Positions 47,530-54,642 of a stretch of DNA of 64,000 nt are shown in pieces. This stretch comes from CAHJWH01 sp965198905 (GTDB taxonomy: Bacteria > Pseudomonadota > Alphaproteobacteria > Caulobacterales > Caulobacteraceae), in the NCBI GenBank assembly GCA_965198905.1, contig OZ240678.1, forward strand, positions 992,001 through 1,056,000, read 5' to 3'. The position numbers were made by a program, and so were the translations under genes. The notes under the pieces were generated by a model, which was given only the letters and a program-made list of their open reading frames with translations, ran no database searches and was not told the DNA's origin. Position 1 is the first letter of the stretch, and each line of letters begins with the position of its first letter.

Positions 47530-48000
47530 TCAGCTGGGCAAGGCGTGGATCACCACCTCGGTCTTGCGCCGCAGAGGCACGGGCCGCCCGCTGTCGCTGA
47601 CCGCGCCGTTCTCGCCGACGCCGTTGACCTCGAACTTGGGCGCGGGCAGCCCGGCGGCGACCAGGGCCTTGGCCACCGTGGTGGCGCGTCTGCGGGACAG
47701 ATCGAGGTTATCGGCTGCGGTACCGTTGGCGTCAGTTAGGCCAAGCACGCTGACATAGCCGATGCGACAGCCCCGCACCAAGGCCGCCTGGGACCCGATC
47801 ACCTGACCCGCCGTGGGCGTCAGCTGGTCCGAACCCTGAGCGAAGTAGATCGGGAAGACGGTGTCGGTGCAGGTCGGCCGGCTGGCCACCACCATCGGTG
47901 TGAGCGGCTTTGTGGCGCATCCCGCGACTAGCAGTCCAAGCCCAGCCGCCGCCAAAATCCACGGCCGCCCGACGATCCCCGACAAACCTGACCCGTCCAT
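47530..48000 (-). CDS. OmpA-family lipoprotein
   Basis: 156 residues. Signal with lipobox LLVAGC (Cys about residue 28). The C-terminal OmpA domain (about 45-150) is recognised by FAQGSDQLTPTAGQVIGSQA, GLTDANGTAADNLDLSRRRA then TTVAKALVAAGLP and VNGVGENGAV; the Asp and Arg that bind peptidoglycan (TDxxG and LSxxRA) are present. It should be anchored to the outer membrane and hold the peptidoglycan. A second short lipoprotein gene lies 20 bases upstream on the same strand. Confidence 0.9.
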   Translation of the reverse strand: MDGSGLSGIVGRPWILAAAGLGLLVAGCATKPLTPMVVASRPTCTDTVFPIYFAQGSDQLTPTAGQVIGSQAALVRGCRIGYVSVLGLTDANGTAADNLDLSRRRATTVAKALVAAGLPAPKFEVNGVGENGAVSDSGRPVPLRRKTEVVIHALPS

Positions 48001-48020
48001 AGGCTGAACCCCCTCAGCGC

Positions 48021-48257
48021 TCAGCCCTTCGGCTGGCCGTTTTCCCAGAAGAACCGCTTCTGTGTCGGGTCGTAGTAATAGAAGCGATTGTGCGCCTTGT
48101 CGAAATACTGGTGATGGGGGTCTCGGTGGTAGACCGGTCCGCCCTCAGCCGTCGACGTGTTGCCGAGCCGAGCCCAGTCGGGCCTTTGGATGTGACGCGT
48201 CGCACAAGCGCAAAGCCCGACCGCAAGACATGCGGAAACGTACAGGATACGCGGCAT
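48021..48257 (-). CDS. small lipoprotein, unknown function
   Basis: 78 residues. Lipoprotein signal MPRILYVSACLAVGLCAC with lipobox (VGLC, Cys about residue 16). The mature part is rich in aromatic residues (YHRDPHHQYFDKAHNRFYYY then DPTQKRFFWENGQPKG). It resembles short YXW-type outer-membrane lipoproteins, without family assignment. It precedes the OmpA-like lipoprotein gene and is probably in its operon. Confidence 0.7.
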   Translation of the reverse strand: MPRILYVSACLAVGLCACATRHIQRPDWARLGNTSTAEGGPVYHRDPHHQYFDKAHNRFYYYDPTQKRFFWENGQPKG

Positions 48258-48342
48258 GTCCCCTCGCCTTTACACCTACTATGACTCGCACGAGGCCTTG
48301 CGCCAACCCAATCGTGTAGACTGAAGCTCTGGAAGACCGGCA

Positions 48343-48367
48343 GGAACGAGGCCCACCGCGCCGCGTT
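48343..48367 (+). promoter_or_regulatory. general-stress sigma (EcfG/SigT-type) promoter of the lipid kinase gene
   Basis: GGAAC (48343-48347), 16 bases, CGTT (48364-48367): exact EcfG consensus. The ATG at 48376 lies only 9 bases after the -10, so the transcript would be nearly leaderless for that start; initiation at the second ATG (48385) is possible. Confidence 0.7.
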
Positions 48368-48375
48368 CGCCGTGC

Positions 48376-49359
48376 ATGGTTGAGATGCTCCTTTCCCCGC
48401 GGCTCAGCCCTCACGTGCGCTTCAACAAGGTGGCGGCGATCCTGAACGCCGGGTCAGGAAGCGTGGATGCGAATGCGGCCGCGCGGATGAAGGCGATCGC
48501 CGAGCGCTACGGCTTGGCGCTCGATCCGCAGACGGTCGCACCGCACGACATCCCGGAGACGCTCAAAGCGGCGGTGGCGAATCGCCCGGACGTGCTGATC
48601 GTCTTGGCCGGCGACGGCACGCTGGCGCTCAGCGCCGATCTCTGCGGCTCCGACGGACCGCTCCTCGCCGCCCTGCCCGGCGGCACCATGAACATGCTTC
48701 CGAACGCCTTGAACGGACGCCGGAGCTGGCCTGACGCGTTGCAGGCGCTTCTTGAGACGGGGCGTGCGCTTGACGTGTCGGGCGGAAAGGTCGGGGACCG
48801 AAGCTTCTACGTGGCGGCGATCCTCGGCGAGCCCGTGCTTTGGGCCGATGTCCGCGAGGCGCTACGCCAAGGACGTCTCAAGCTGGCGGTGCTGCGCGGT
48901 CAGCGCGCGCTGAGGCGCTCCTTCAAGGGCCGGGTCCGCTTCAACCTGAACGGCGGCGAGGCGCGCAAGGCGCAAGCCTTGAGCTTGATGTGTCCGCTCG
49001 TCTCGCGAGGCCTGACGGAGGACGTGGGCCTGGAAGCGGCGGAACTGGATCCGAAGGACGCCCTGGAGCTGTTCCGTTTGGGTGTGAGCACGATTGCCGG
49101 CGGCTGGCGCGCCGATCCGTCCGTCAGGGTCGAGGTCTGTACCCACGGGGAGGCCCGGGCGCACGGGCGCATCTATGCGATCCTCGATGGGGAGCCCCAC
49201 CGCTTCGACTCCCCGGTGGAGATCACCTATCGTCCGCGCGCCTTCAGAGCGCTGGCGCCGAGCGACGGGGGTGCGTTGCTCACCTCTGCTGATTTCGACG
49301 CCTCGGGTGAGAACGCCTCAGGTGCTGCGTCACCCGCCGCCGGCACGAGGGTAGCTTAG
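48376..49359 (+). CDS. diacylglycerol kinase catalytic-domain lipid kinase
   Basis: 327 residues. DAGK-type catalytic domain: AAILNAGSGSVDANAAAR near residues 18-35, nucleotide loop VLAGDGTLALSADLC (about 76-90, GDGT) and LPGGTMNMLPNALNG (about 99-113). It belongs to the YegS/DgkB-like lipid kinases that phosphorylate diacylglycerol or related lipids at the inner membrane. The acidic-tail region after residue 290 is low complexity. Two ATGs are near the start. A consensus stress promoter lies just upstream and a phosphoesterase gene follows after four bases, so the pair forms an operon. Confidence 0.85.
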   Translation: MVEMLLSPRLSPHVRFNKVAAILNAGSGSVDANAAARMKAIAERYGLALDPQTVAPHDIPETLKAAVANRPDVLIVLAGDGTLALSADLCGSDGPLLAALPGGTMNMLPNALNGRRSWPDALQALLETGRALDVSGGKVGDRSFYVAAILGEPVLWADVREALRQGRLKLAVLRGQRALRRSFKGRVRFNLNGGEARKAQALSLMCPLVSRGLTEDVGLEAAELDPKDALELFRLGVSTIAGGWRADPSVRVEVCTHGEARAHGRIYAILDGEPHRFDSPVEITYRPRAFRALAPSDGGALLTSADFDASGENASGAASPAAGTRVA

Positions 49360-49363
49360 GCAG

Positions 49364-50218
49364 ATGCGGATCATCCAGCTCAGCGACATCCACTTCGGCG
49401 GCGAGGATGCAGCCGCCGTCAGGGCCGCCACCGATTACGCCCGGAACGCAAAGGCCGACCTGATCATGGTCACCGGCGACCTCACCCTGAACGGCTTGCC
49501 GAGAGAATTCCGTTCGGCGGAGAAATGGCTGGCGCAACTTCCGCAACCGCTGCTGGTCACACCCGGCAACCACGACACGCCCTACTGGAACCTGCCGCTC
49601 AGAGCGCTGCAGCCATTCAAACGCTATCGGCGCTTTATCGGCCAGCCCTCTGCATCCCGCTTCGACGCCCCGGGCTTGCACGCCCGGACGATCAACAGCT
49701 CGCGCGGCGCACAACCCCGGTTCGACTGGTCCAAGGGGGCGATCAACTTGGGCCTCGCCCGGGCGGCCGCCGACGCCATCACGGCGTTCCCGCCCACTGA
49801 TCTACGCATCATAGGATGTCACCATCCTCTGGTGGAGGTCGCCGACTCGCCGGTCACCGGCGGCGTGCATCGCGGCCAGGCCGCGGCGACGCTATTCTGC
49901 GCCAGCGGCGTGGACGTGATCCTGACCGGGCATGTGCACAATCCCTTCGCCGTAGCGTTGCCGTTCGGCGATGAAATGACTTACGCGGTCGGGGCCGGAA
50001 CGCTCTCGCTTCGAACCCGGGGCACGCCCGCGGGTTTCAACGTGCTGCAGGTCGAGTCGACCTACATCGATGTCACAGCGCTAGGGTGGACTGGAGATGC
50101 GTTGGAGACCCACCGGGAATGGCGGCTTCCGAGGCGAAGCGCGCCCGCTGGGACCGCCCCGCCGGCCCATCTCTCCAAGGCTGAGGTCGTGGTAGCCCCT
50201 GATGCCCCCGGCTTGTGA
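49364..50218 (+). CDS. calcineurin-like metallophosphoesterase
   Basis: 284 residues. Dimetal site motifs in order: QLSDIHFGG (about residues 5-13), VTGDLTLNG (about 36-44), TPGNHDTPYW (about 66-75), GCHHPLVE (about 150) and TGHVHNPF (about 188). That is the cAMP phosphodiesterase CpdA-like class III pattern. No signal peptide. The substrate is not known; cNMP or lipid-linked phosphates are possible, given its operon with the lipid kinase, but this is inference. Confidence 0.88.
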   Translation: MRIIQLSDIHFGGEDAAAVRAATDYARNAKADLIMVTGDLTLNGLPREFRSAEKWLAQLPQPLLVTPGNHDTPYWNLPLRALQPFKRYRRFIGQPSASRFDAPGLHARTINSSRGAQPRFDWSKGAINLGLARAAADAITAFPPTDLRIIGCHHPLVEVADSPVTGGVHRGQAAATLFCASGVDVILTGHVHNPFAVALPFGDEMTYAVGAGTLSLRTRGTPAGFNVLQVESTYIDVTALGWTGDALETHREWRLPRRSAPAGTAPPAHLSKAEVVVAPDAPGL

Positions 50219-50501
50219 CGTCGGGTCAGGCTTTCGAACGGAAACGACCAGGGCGGCCGTACTTAAAACGGATCACGGCAGCTGGACCTGCAGACCTTCC
50301 ATTCGCCTCATCGTGAGCCTGTCGAAGGATGAAGCCGCGGGACAAGCGGTGGACGCCTCGTCCTTCAACAGGCTCAGGATGAGGCGAATGCTGGCGTAAC
50401 CAACTAAAAGTCACCCATACAAGAGCTCCAAATCAAACTATCGGGTTGCAAAAGGAAGACACGGGCCGCCCGAAGCGCCTTCGGTGACCTCCAGGCCTGG
50501 A
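50219..50501. other. intergenic region with large palindrome
   Basis: 283 bases between the convergent metallophosphoesterase and fcl. No gene-like frame. It holds the palindrome at 50300-50390; the rest (50400-50501) shows nothing recognisable apart from an AT-richer patch at 50400-50460. Confidence 0.6.
50300..50390. repeat. 91-base palindromic element (REP/MITE-like)
   Basis: Left arm 50300-50335 (CATTCGCCTCATCGTGAGCC then TGTCGAAGGATGAAGC) and right arm 50355-50390 (GCCTCGTCCTTCAACAGGCT then CAGGATGAGGCGAATG) pair at 32 of 36 positions around a 19-base loop. Sequences of this type (CTCATCCTGAGCCTGTCGAAGGA) are a well-known dispersed repeat of caulobacterial and sphingomonad genomes. It lies between convergent genes. 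Confidence 0.9.
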
Positions 50502-51494
50502 TCAGGCGATAAGGCGCGAGGTTGCAGGGGGTTCGGAGCGTACGAAGTCTTCGTAGACGCCCTTGATCCCATCCCTCAACGTGATCTTCGGCTTCCAGCC
50601 GAGCGCGCAGAGCTTATCGCCGCTCATCAGTTTTCGGGGCGTGCCGTCGGGCTTGGACGCATCGCGCACGATCTCGCCGGTGAAGCCCACCACGTCCGCC
50701 ACGAGCCTGGCGAGGTCGTAGATGGCGATGTCCTCGCCTGAGCCGACGTTCACGTGCTCCGCATTGCTATAGCCCTTCATCAGGTGCACGCAGGCGTCGG
50801 CGCAGTCGTCGGAATGCAGGAACTCGCGCCGCGGCGAACCCGTGCCCCAGATGGTGAAGCTGGATGCGCCCGAGACCTTGGCCTCGTGCGCCTTGCGGAT
50901 CAGGGCGGGTAGGACATGGGAGGTGTTCAGGTCGAAGTTGTCGCCCGGGCCGTACAGGTTGGTCGGCATGGCGGAGATGACGTCGAAACCGTGTTGGCGC
51001 CGATAGGCCTGGCCGAGCTTGATCCCGGCGATCTTGGCCATGGCGTACCATTCGTTGGTCGGCTCGAGCGGCCCGGTCAGCAGCGCGTCCTCGGTGATCG
51101 GCTGGGGTGCGAACTTGGGATAGATGCAGCTCGACCCCAGCAGCATCAGCTTGCCAACGCCTGAACGGTGCGCCGCCTGCACCACGTTGGCCTGGATTAT
51201 CAGGTTGTCGTAGAGGAAGTCCGCCGGATACCTGTCGTTGGCCAGGATGCCGCCCACCTTCGCGGCGGCGAGGAAGATGGCGTCCGGCTTCGCCGTGTCC
51301 ATCCAGGCCTCGACTTGCGCCTGGCGCTCCAGGTCGACTTCGGCTCGGCCTGCGGTGATGATTTCGCAGCCTTCCCGGGCCAGTCGACGAACCAGGGCGG
51401 AGCCCACCATCCCCCTATGGCCGGCGACCCAGACCCGCTTGCCCGCCAGCAGATAGATCACTTTAGGCGCTGGAGCTGACGGTTCACTCGGCAT
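50502..51494 (-). CDS. fcl: GDP-L-fucose synthase
   Basis: 330 residues. SDR-type epimerase/reductase that turns GDP-4-keto-6-deoxymannose into GDP-L-fucose. NAD(P) motif VAGHRGMVGSAL (about residues 23-34), LLGSSCIYPKFAPQPITEDA (about 118-137), catalytic YAMAKIAGIK (about 150-159) and MPTNLYGPGDNFDLNTSHVL. The start at 51494 lies within the last codons of gmd (11-base overlap), the normal gmd-fcl operon. Confidence 0.95.
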   Translation of the reverse strand: MPSEPSAPAPKVIYLLAGKRVWVAGHRGMVGSALVRRLAREGCEIITAGRAEVDLERQAQVEAWMDTAKPDAIFLAAAKVGGILANDRYPADFLYDNLIIQANVVQAAHRSGVGKLMLLGSSCIYPKFAPQPITEDALLTGPLEPTNEWYAMAKIAGIKLGQAYRRQHGFDVISAMPTNLYGPGDNFDLNTSHVLPALIRKAHEAKVSGASSFTIWGTGSPRREFLHSDDCADACVHLMKGYSNAEHVNVGSGEDIAIYDLARLVADVVGFTGEIVRDASKPDGTPRKLMSGDKLCALGWKPKITLRDGIKGVYEDFVRSEPPATSRLIA

Positions 51495-52557
51495 TGCGCC
51501 GCTCTTCTTTGGCCACGGTGATCAGGTCCGCCTGCACCATCTCGCCGCACAGCGCCTGCCATTTGGTCTCATGCACCCAGCCGAGCTTTTCCCGGGCCTT
51601 GGTCGGATCGCCCAGCAGCAGCTCCACTTCGGTCGGGCGGAAGTAGCGCGGATCGACCTGGACCATCACCTTGCCGCTCGCGGTGCAGGTCCCCCGCTCC
51701 TCGATCCCCTGCCCTGTCCAGGCCAACTCTATGCCCACCTCGGCGAAGGCCTGCGCCACGAAGTCGCGCACCAGGGTGGTCTCGCCCGTAGCCAGTACGT
51801 AATCGTCGGCTTCGTCCTGCTGCATCATCAGCCACATGCCGCGCACGTATTCGCGCGCATGGCCCCAGTCGCGCCTGGCGTCCAGGTTGCCGAGATAGAG
51901 CCTGTCCTGGAAGCCCAGCTTGATCGCCGCCACCGCCCGGGTGATCTTGCGGGTCACAAACGTCTCGCCCCGCAGCGGGCTCTCGTGATTGAACAGGATG
52001 CCGTTTGACGCGTGCATGCCGTAGGCTTCCCGATAGTTCACCGTGATCCAGTAGCCGTAGAGCTTGGCGGCGGCGTAGGGGCTCCGCGGATAGAAGGGCG
52101 TCGTCTCGCTCTGAGGGGTCTCCTGCACCAAGCCGTACAGCTCCGACGTCGAAGCCTGGTAGAAGCGGGTCTTCTTCTCCAGCCCGAGGATCCGGATCGC
52201 CTCGAGCAGGCGCAGTGTCCCGACGCCATCGGCGTTGGCGGTGTATTCCGGCGTCTCGAAGCTCACCGCCACATGGCTCTGGGCCGCCAGGTTGTAGATC
52301 TCGTCCGGCTGGGCCTGCTGGATGATGCGGATCAGGTTGGTGCTGTCGGTCATGTCGCCGTAGTGCAGCACGAAGCGCTGATCGGGCTCGTGAGGGTCCT
52401 GGTAGAGGTGCTCGATCCGCCCGGTGTTGAACGAGGACGAGCGCCGCTTCAGCCCGTGCACCACATAGCCCTTGGACAACAGCAGCTCCGACAGGTAGGC
52501 GCCGTCCTGGCCCGTCGCGCCGGTGATGAGAGCCGTTTTTCCCGATGTGTCCGGCAT
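51484..52557 (-). CDS. gmd: GDP-mannose 4,6-dehydratase
   Basis: 357 residues from ATG 52557 (MPDTSGKTALITGATGQDGA). First committed step to GDP-L-fucose and GDP-rhamnose. NADP motif ITGATGQDGAYLSELLLSKG, RRSSSFNTGRIEHLYQD, the catalytic FYQASTSELYG and YPRSPYAAAKLYGYWITVNY with the Tyr-x3-Lys pair, and FVTRKITRAVAAI. With fcl downstream it forms a complete two-step route; the sugar would go to LPS O-antigen, S-layer anchoring polysaccharide or capsule. Confidence 0.97.
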   Translation of the reverse strand: MPDTSGKTALITGATGQDGAYLSELLLSKGYVVHGLKRRSSSFNTGRIEHLYQDPHEPDQRFVLHYGDMTDSTNLIRIIQQAQPDEIYNLAAQSHVAVSFETPEYTANADGVGTLRLLEAIRILGLEKKTRFYQASTSELYGLVQETPQSETTPFYPRSPYAAAKLYGYWITVNYREAYGMHASNGILFNHESPLRGETFVTRKITRAVAAIKLGFQDRLYLGNLDARRDWGHAREYVRGMWLMMQQDEADDYVLATGETTLVRDFVAQAFAEVGIELAWTGQGIEERGTCTASGKVMVQVDPRYFRPTEVELLLGDPTKAREKLGWVHETKWQALCGEMVQADLITVAKEERRNAE

Positions 52558-52587
52558 TAATCCCTCACGCGCCAAGGCGTAATCACG

Positions 52588-52749
52588 ATGTCGAGCGCCG
52601 CGGCATACCAGCCGCCGGACCATTTCGCGAGCTTTGGCGAGGCGGCGTGGATGACGCAGGCCGATTACGCCGCCTGCCGACATCCGTCTCCGCTAACCCC
52701 AGAGCAACACCGGGGAGGACGGCGTAGCTGTCCTGCAGTTGCTCCATAA
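52588..52749 (+). CDS. possible 53-residue small protein
   Basis: In the 264-base gap between gmd and the SDR gene, ATG 52588 opens a frame of 53 codons starting MSSAAAYQPPDHFASFGEAA then WMTQADYAACRHPSPLTPEQ and ending at TAA 52749. The composition is reasonable, with aromatic and charged residues, but no homology is recognised and no ribosome site is clear. It could equally be non-coding. Confidence 0.2.
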   Translation: MSSAAAYQPPDHFASFGEAAWMTQADYAACRHPSPLTPEQHRGGRRSCPAVAP

Positions 52750-52821
52750 GCTGATCAGCGCCGGCGGGTGGCACAAGCGCGGCAGGCGGTCACGGGGTGC
52801 GGACGCCCCTGACGCCCCCCG

Positions 52822-53577
52822 CTAGCCGCGTCCGATGAAGGGCATGGCGGTGGCCATTACGGTCATGAACTGGACGTTGGCGTCCAGCGGCAGGTCCGCC
52901 ATGAAAACCACCGCCCTCGCCACGGCGTTCACGTCCATCACGGGCTCCGGCCTCAGCTCTCCGTCCGCCTGGGGCACGCCCGCGCTCATGGCGCTCGTCA
53001 TCTCGGTCGCGGCGTTGCCGATATCGATCTGCCCGCACGCGATGTTAAACGGGCGGCCATCGAGGGCGGCGGACTTGGTCAGCCCCGTGACGGCGTGCTT
53101 GGTCGCGGTGTAGGCGATGGAGTGGGGGCGCGGGGTGTGAGCGGAAAGCGATCCATTGTTGATGATCCGGCCGCCCGGCGGCGTCTGCGCCTTGAAGAGG
53201 CGGAACGCCTGCTGCAGGCAGAGAAAAGCGCCGGTGAGGTTGACGTCGAGCACCCGCTTCCAGCTCCGGAGGCTCAGCTCCTCCAGCGGCTTGGCCGGCG
53301 CGCTTACGCCCGCATTGTTGAACAGCAGGTCGAGCCGCCCATGCTCGCGCTGAACCGCATCAAAGACGCCGCGGACCTGCTCCGCCTCGGAGATAACGGC
53401 CGCGTGGAGGCTGAAACGCGCGTCCGACGCGCCCGTCGCGGCGGTCTGCTCCAGCGCCGTCAAGCGTCGACCGACCAGGACGACGCGCCAGCCCGCATCC
53501 GCCAGGGCGAGGCTGGTCGCCCAACCGATCCCGCTGCCTCCGCCGGTCACCAGTGCGATCCTGTCTTCGCTCAACAC
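52822..53577 (-). CDS. short-chain dehydrogenase/reductase
   Basis: 251 residues, classical SDR. Cofactor motif TGGGSGIG (about residues 11-18), NNAG (about 88-91), catalytic Ser in INNGSLSAHTPRPHSIAYTA, and Y-x-x-x-K in AYTATKHAVTGLT. The substrate is unknown. The end of the protein (VQFMTVMATAMPFIGRG) is a common SDR tail. It is divergent from the ZIP transporter gene across a gap that holds a long inverted repeat. Confidence 0.85.
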   Translation of the reverse strand: MLSEDRIALVTGGGSGIGWATSLALADAGWRVVLVGRRLTALEQTAATGASDARFSLHAAVISEAEQVRGVFDAVQREHGRLDLLFNNAGVSAPAKPLEELSLRSWKRVLDVNLTGAFLCLQQAFRLFKAQTPPGGRIINNGSLSAHTPRPHSIAYTATKHAVTGLTKSAALDGRPFNIACGQIDIGNAATEMTSAMSAGVPQADGELRPEPVMDVNAVARAVVFMADLPLDANVQFMTVMATAMPFIGRG

Positions 53578-53880
53578 CTACCCCCTCAGCGTCGTTCGAC
53601 CGATCATGGCCCAGACGTCAGCATCGGGCGATGGTCAGCTGACCCGCGCTCGGTGGGGGTCAAACCCCGCCGCCGCTTCCTTGGTTCGGCTTCGGCTACG
53701 TTACAAGATATCTTTGTGGCGCCCCGAACACGGGGACCACGGGCGGACTCGCCCCTCCAGCCTTGACAAGGCGATGCAAGCGCGTGTGCAAGGAAGCCAA
53801 AGTTATCTTGTAACTGGCGGGGCTTGAAACGTGGGGTGGACGGGAGAGGGGCGAGGGGCCGGTCCTCGCAGCAGGTCTAG
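53578..53880. other. 303-base divergent gap between SDR and ZIP genes
   Basis: No gene-like frame. It holds a 17-base inverted repeat pair (53700-53716 and 53798-53814) and a -35-like TTGACA at 53764-53769. The promoters of both divergent genes must lie here. Confidence 0.5.
53700..53814. repeat. widely spaced inverted repeats (GTTACAAGATA-type)
   Basis: GTTACAAGATATCTTTG (53700-53716) and CAAAGTTATCTTGTAAC (53798-53814) are reverse complements with one mismatch (16 of 17), 81 bases apart. They could be ends of a small non-autonomous element or two operator sites for one regulator in the divergent promoter region. Each contains a local near-palindrome (AAGATATCTT and relatives). Confidence 0.65.
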
Positions 53881-54591
53881 ATGAAACCGGATATCTGGCT
53901 GCTGGGCGTGGCGGCGTTCGTCTGCACCCTGGCCGGAGGCGTTCTGGCCTTGCGGCTCGGCGAGCGAATCCGGCTGATCACCGGGCTCTCCGCCGGCGCG
54001 GTTGTCGGGCTGGCGATTTTCGATTTGGCGCCCGAGGCCTTCCGGATCGGGGGCGGCGCGCTGAGCCTGCAGAGCGTGATGCTCTGCGTGGCGACGGGCT
54101 TTGCTGTCTACATGGTGGCGCACCGGTCGCTGGAGAGGCTGTCGGACGCCACGGCGCCCAATCATCTTGGCGCCGCCAGCCTGACGCTGCACAGCTTCTT
54201 CGACGGCTTGGGCATCGGCCTGGCGTTCAAGCTTTCGCCGGCCGTCGGCCAGGCGGTGGCGATCGCCGTCCTGGCGCACGACCTCTGCGACGGCGTCAAC
54301 ACCGTCACGGTCGCTCTGAGCGGCGCAGGGTCGCAGGCGCGTCGCGCTGCGAGAACGTGGCTCGGGATCAACGCCGCAGCCCCCCTGGCCGGGATCGCTG
54401 TAGCCAGCCTCGTACCGGTGAGCGCCGCCACCTTCGCCCCACTCACCGCAGGCTTCGCCGGCGTGTTCCTCTATATCGGCGCGGTCGAGTTGCTCCCGCG
54501 CAGCTACGCCGGCCTGCCGAGCGGCTGGACCAGCCTCGCCACCGTCATCGGCATGCTTGCCATCTACTGCGTGGTCCGCCTCGCGAGTTGA
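53881..54591 (+). CDS. ZIP family metal transporter
   Basis: 236 residues, about eight membrane segments. ZIP signature of membrane segment 4 is HSFFDGLGIGLAF (about residues 103-115, with the metal-binding His and Asp) and segment 5 AHDLCDGVNTVTVAL (about 138-152), where the usual His-Glu-x-x-H is altered to His-Asp-x-x-Asp. The transported metal is likely zinc or another divalent cation. A Zur-like repressor and TonB receptor lie 2-3 kb downstream, so a role in zinc uptake is plausible. The usual SD is not strong. Confidence 0.8.
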   Translation: MKPDIWLLGVAAFVCTLAGGVLALRLGERIRLITGLSAGAVVGLAIFDLAPEAFRIGGGALSLQSVMLCVATGFAVYMVAHRSLERLSDATAPNHLGAASLTLHSFFDGLGIGLAFKLSPAVGQAVAIAVLAHDLCDGVNTVTVALSGAGSQARRAARTWLGINAAAPLAGIAVASLVPVSAATFAPLTAGFAGVFLYIGAVELLPRSYAGLPSGWTSLATVIGMLAIYCVVRLAS

Positions 54592-54642
54592 CGAGGCGCA
54601 GGACCCCGCCGGCGGGAGGCGGTCGACGACCGCCCCCGCGGA

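Noticed and set aside
50226..50414. Short open frames across the palindrome at 50300-50390
   Set aside because: They arise from the palindromic repeat on both strands and have no protein-like features.
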